A DNA stretch of 64,000 nt from Anticarsia gemmatalis. Its lineage: Eukaryota; Arthropoda; Insecta; Lepidoptera; Erebidae. A program made the translations under genes and the position numbers. The notes beneath the pieces were generated by a model. The model had not been told where the DNA came from. It saw nothing but the letters and a program-made list of their open reading frames with translations, and searched no databases. The stretch spans positions 3,410,001 to 3,474,000 of the forward strand of contig NC_134756.1 in assembly GCF_050436995.1 (NCBI RefSeq), written 5' to 3'. This document shows positions 62,866 through 64,000 of the stretch, in pieces (position 1 is the stretch's first letter; the number at the start of each line of letters is the position of its first letter).

Positions 62866-63101
62866 TCTATACTAATATTATAAAGCTGAAGAGTTTGTTT
62901 GTTTGAACGCGCTAATCTCAAAAACTACTGGTCCGATTTGAAAAATTATTTCAGTTTTAGATAGTCCATTTATCGAGAAAGGCTATAGGCTATATATCAT
63001 CACGCTACGACCAATAGGAGCAGAGTAGCCATAAAAAATGTTACAGAAACGGGGAAAATTTTGACCCATTCTCTCATATGTGACGCAAGCGAAGTTGCGC
63101 G
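62866..63101 (+). mobile_element. Non-autonomous Helitron, 3'-truncated copy
   Basis: It has the 5' end TCTATACTAATATTATAAAG and the family body through GCGAAGTTGCGCG, but GGTCAGCTAG is missing. The sequence then changes to unrelated AT-rich DNA. Confidence 0.65.
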
Positions 63102-64000
63102 AATGTTATAATATACAGTGTAACTTTATATAAAATGTATAATTAGGAGGTAAACCAGGGACTCAGATTTAAGCTTTAACTATTTTGCTATAACTATCTA
63201 ACTTTTATACAACGGCAATTACGTAAATAAAAGAAACAAGTACCAAATAATTCACAGGTATATTGACGTAAATAATTATTATACGTCAATTATACAGGTT
63301 CATGAATAAACATGCACCTTAGTCATAACTTTAATTGCATCAACACACTGACCACTAACCCGAAGTTTAAAGAACAAACGACTATCACAACACGCCCGTG
63401 ATGATACATACATTAAGCGTTAAGATATGCAGTTACAAAATGTCATATGTTTCATTATAAATGCATAAGACATGTGCCGTTTTCGATATTGCATATTCAG
63501 AGAGGTTTATTGTAGGTTTGAATAAAACAAAAGTAGAAATAACTCTTCTATTGATGGTATATTGGACTCCCACGGAGAAGGTACGAATTCTAAACCAAGG
63601 CACGCACTTCCCATTTTCTGAAATTATGGAAAGGTACTTATTTATCGACTCGTGCTTGAGCACTAAAATAAATGATTTCCCTGATAGTTTTCTGTAAGTG
63701 ATATTCATTTTCAGATGGAGTTCGCAAAATTGGCCAAGCAAAGTTTTAGATATCATCGGAGTTTTCCCACCCATGTTTAAAACCAAGCAGTGTCGCTTGC
63801 AATTCAACAGTATAAAAAAAGGTTACCTATTCATTAAGATCAAAATATATATAATCGGTGGTCCTGTAAGACGAAATGTATGTATAAGAATAAGGCAAGG
63901 GAAGTTTGTAAGGATCATACCAAGTGGCATTCTTTCGTCTGCACCATGTGGGGAAACGCCGTGATTCGGCGTAGGTATGTTTGTTTCTATCAAAATAACT

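Larger units (their letters stand above)
60291..64000. other. Upstream flank of the UGT gene: repeats, no supported gene
   Basis: Two Helitron copies and one M2 hairpin are listed separately. The open frames at 60808-61125, 62685-62906 and, on both strands, 63433-63964 carry no recognisable motif and overlap each other or repeats, so I do not call them. The UGT promoter should be just above 60290, but no core element is convincing. Confidence 0.5.

Noticed and set aside
63433..63964. Overlapping ORFs on both strands (124, 78 and 88 aa) at the right edge
   Set aside because: They lie antisense to each other, show no motif, and neither strand has plausible continuation exons inside the window.

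Overview
The window looks like nuclear DNA of a moth (ditrysian Lepidoptera). It is AT-rich and intron-rich, and all 28 introns placed here are GT-AG. It encodes an intact sensory neuron membrane protein 1 (SNMP1), insect-type aldehyde oxidases and an insect UDP-glycosyltransferase. It is full of Lepidoptera-style non-autonomous Helitrons ending in GGGTCAGCTAG, tRNA-derived SINEs and MITEs. The species cannot be assigned from sequence alone.

Layout. (1) 1-6243: the last five coding exons of a plus-strand molybdo-flavoenzyme (aldehyde oxidase copy A), whose 5' part lies left of the window. (2) 6244-15146: about 9 kb with no recognisable gene, holding an unidentified 566-bp terminal-inverted-repeat element, a SINE and a Helitron relic. 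(3) 15147-24185: a complete 16-exon aldehyde oxidase (copy B, 1280 residues) with both 2Fe-2S clusters, the FAD domain, the molybdopterin domain and the catalytic Glu. The five shared exons have exactly the same lengths in A and B, so the two are tandem duplicates. (4) 24600-29062: a nested transposon island. A PIF/Harbinger-type composite (89-bp inverted repeats, TAA target duplication) carries a broken HARBI1-like transposase and is split by a Helitron with a Pif1-like helicase ORF. (5) 29063-38233: about 9 kb of repeats with no supported gene. (6) 38234-49886: SNMP1, 9 exons, 524 residues, intact. Its introns carry four copies of one MITE family and several SINE and Helitron insertions. (7) 52015-60290 on the minus strand: a UDP-glycosyltransferase in 5 exons, tail-to-tail with SNMP1. 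(8) 60291-64000: repeats only.

Functional reading. Aldehyde oxidases and UGTs are families known to degrade odorants and xenobiotics, and SNMP1 is a pheromone co-receptor of antennal neurons. Their proximity suggests a chemosensory neighbourhood, but that is inference: adjacency may be accidental, and nothing in the sequence shows antennal expression. The most unusual sequence structures are the tandem double Helitron with a helicase lacking Walker B, the Harbinger element whose right arm is an inverted copy of its own left end, and several long hairpin repeats.
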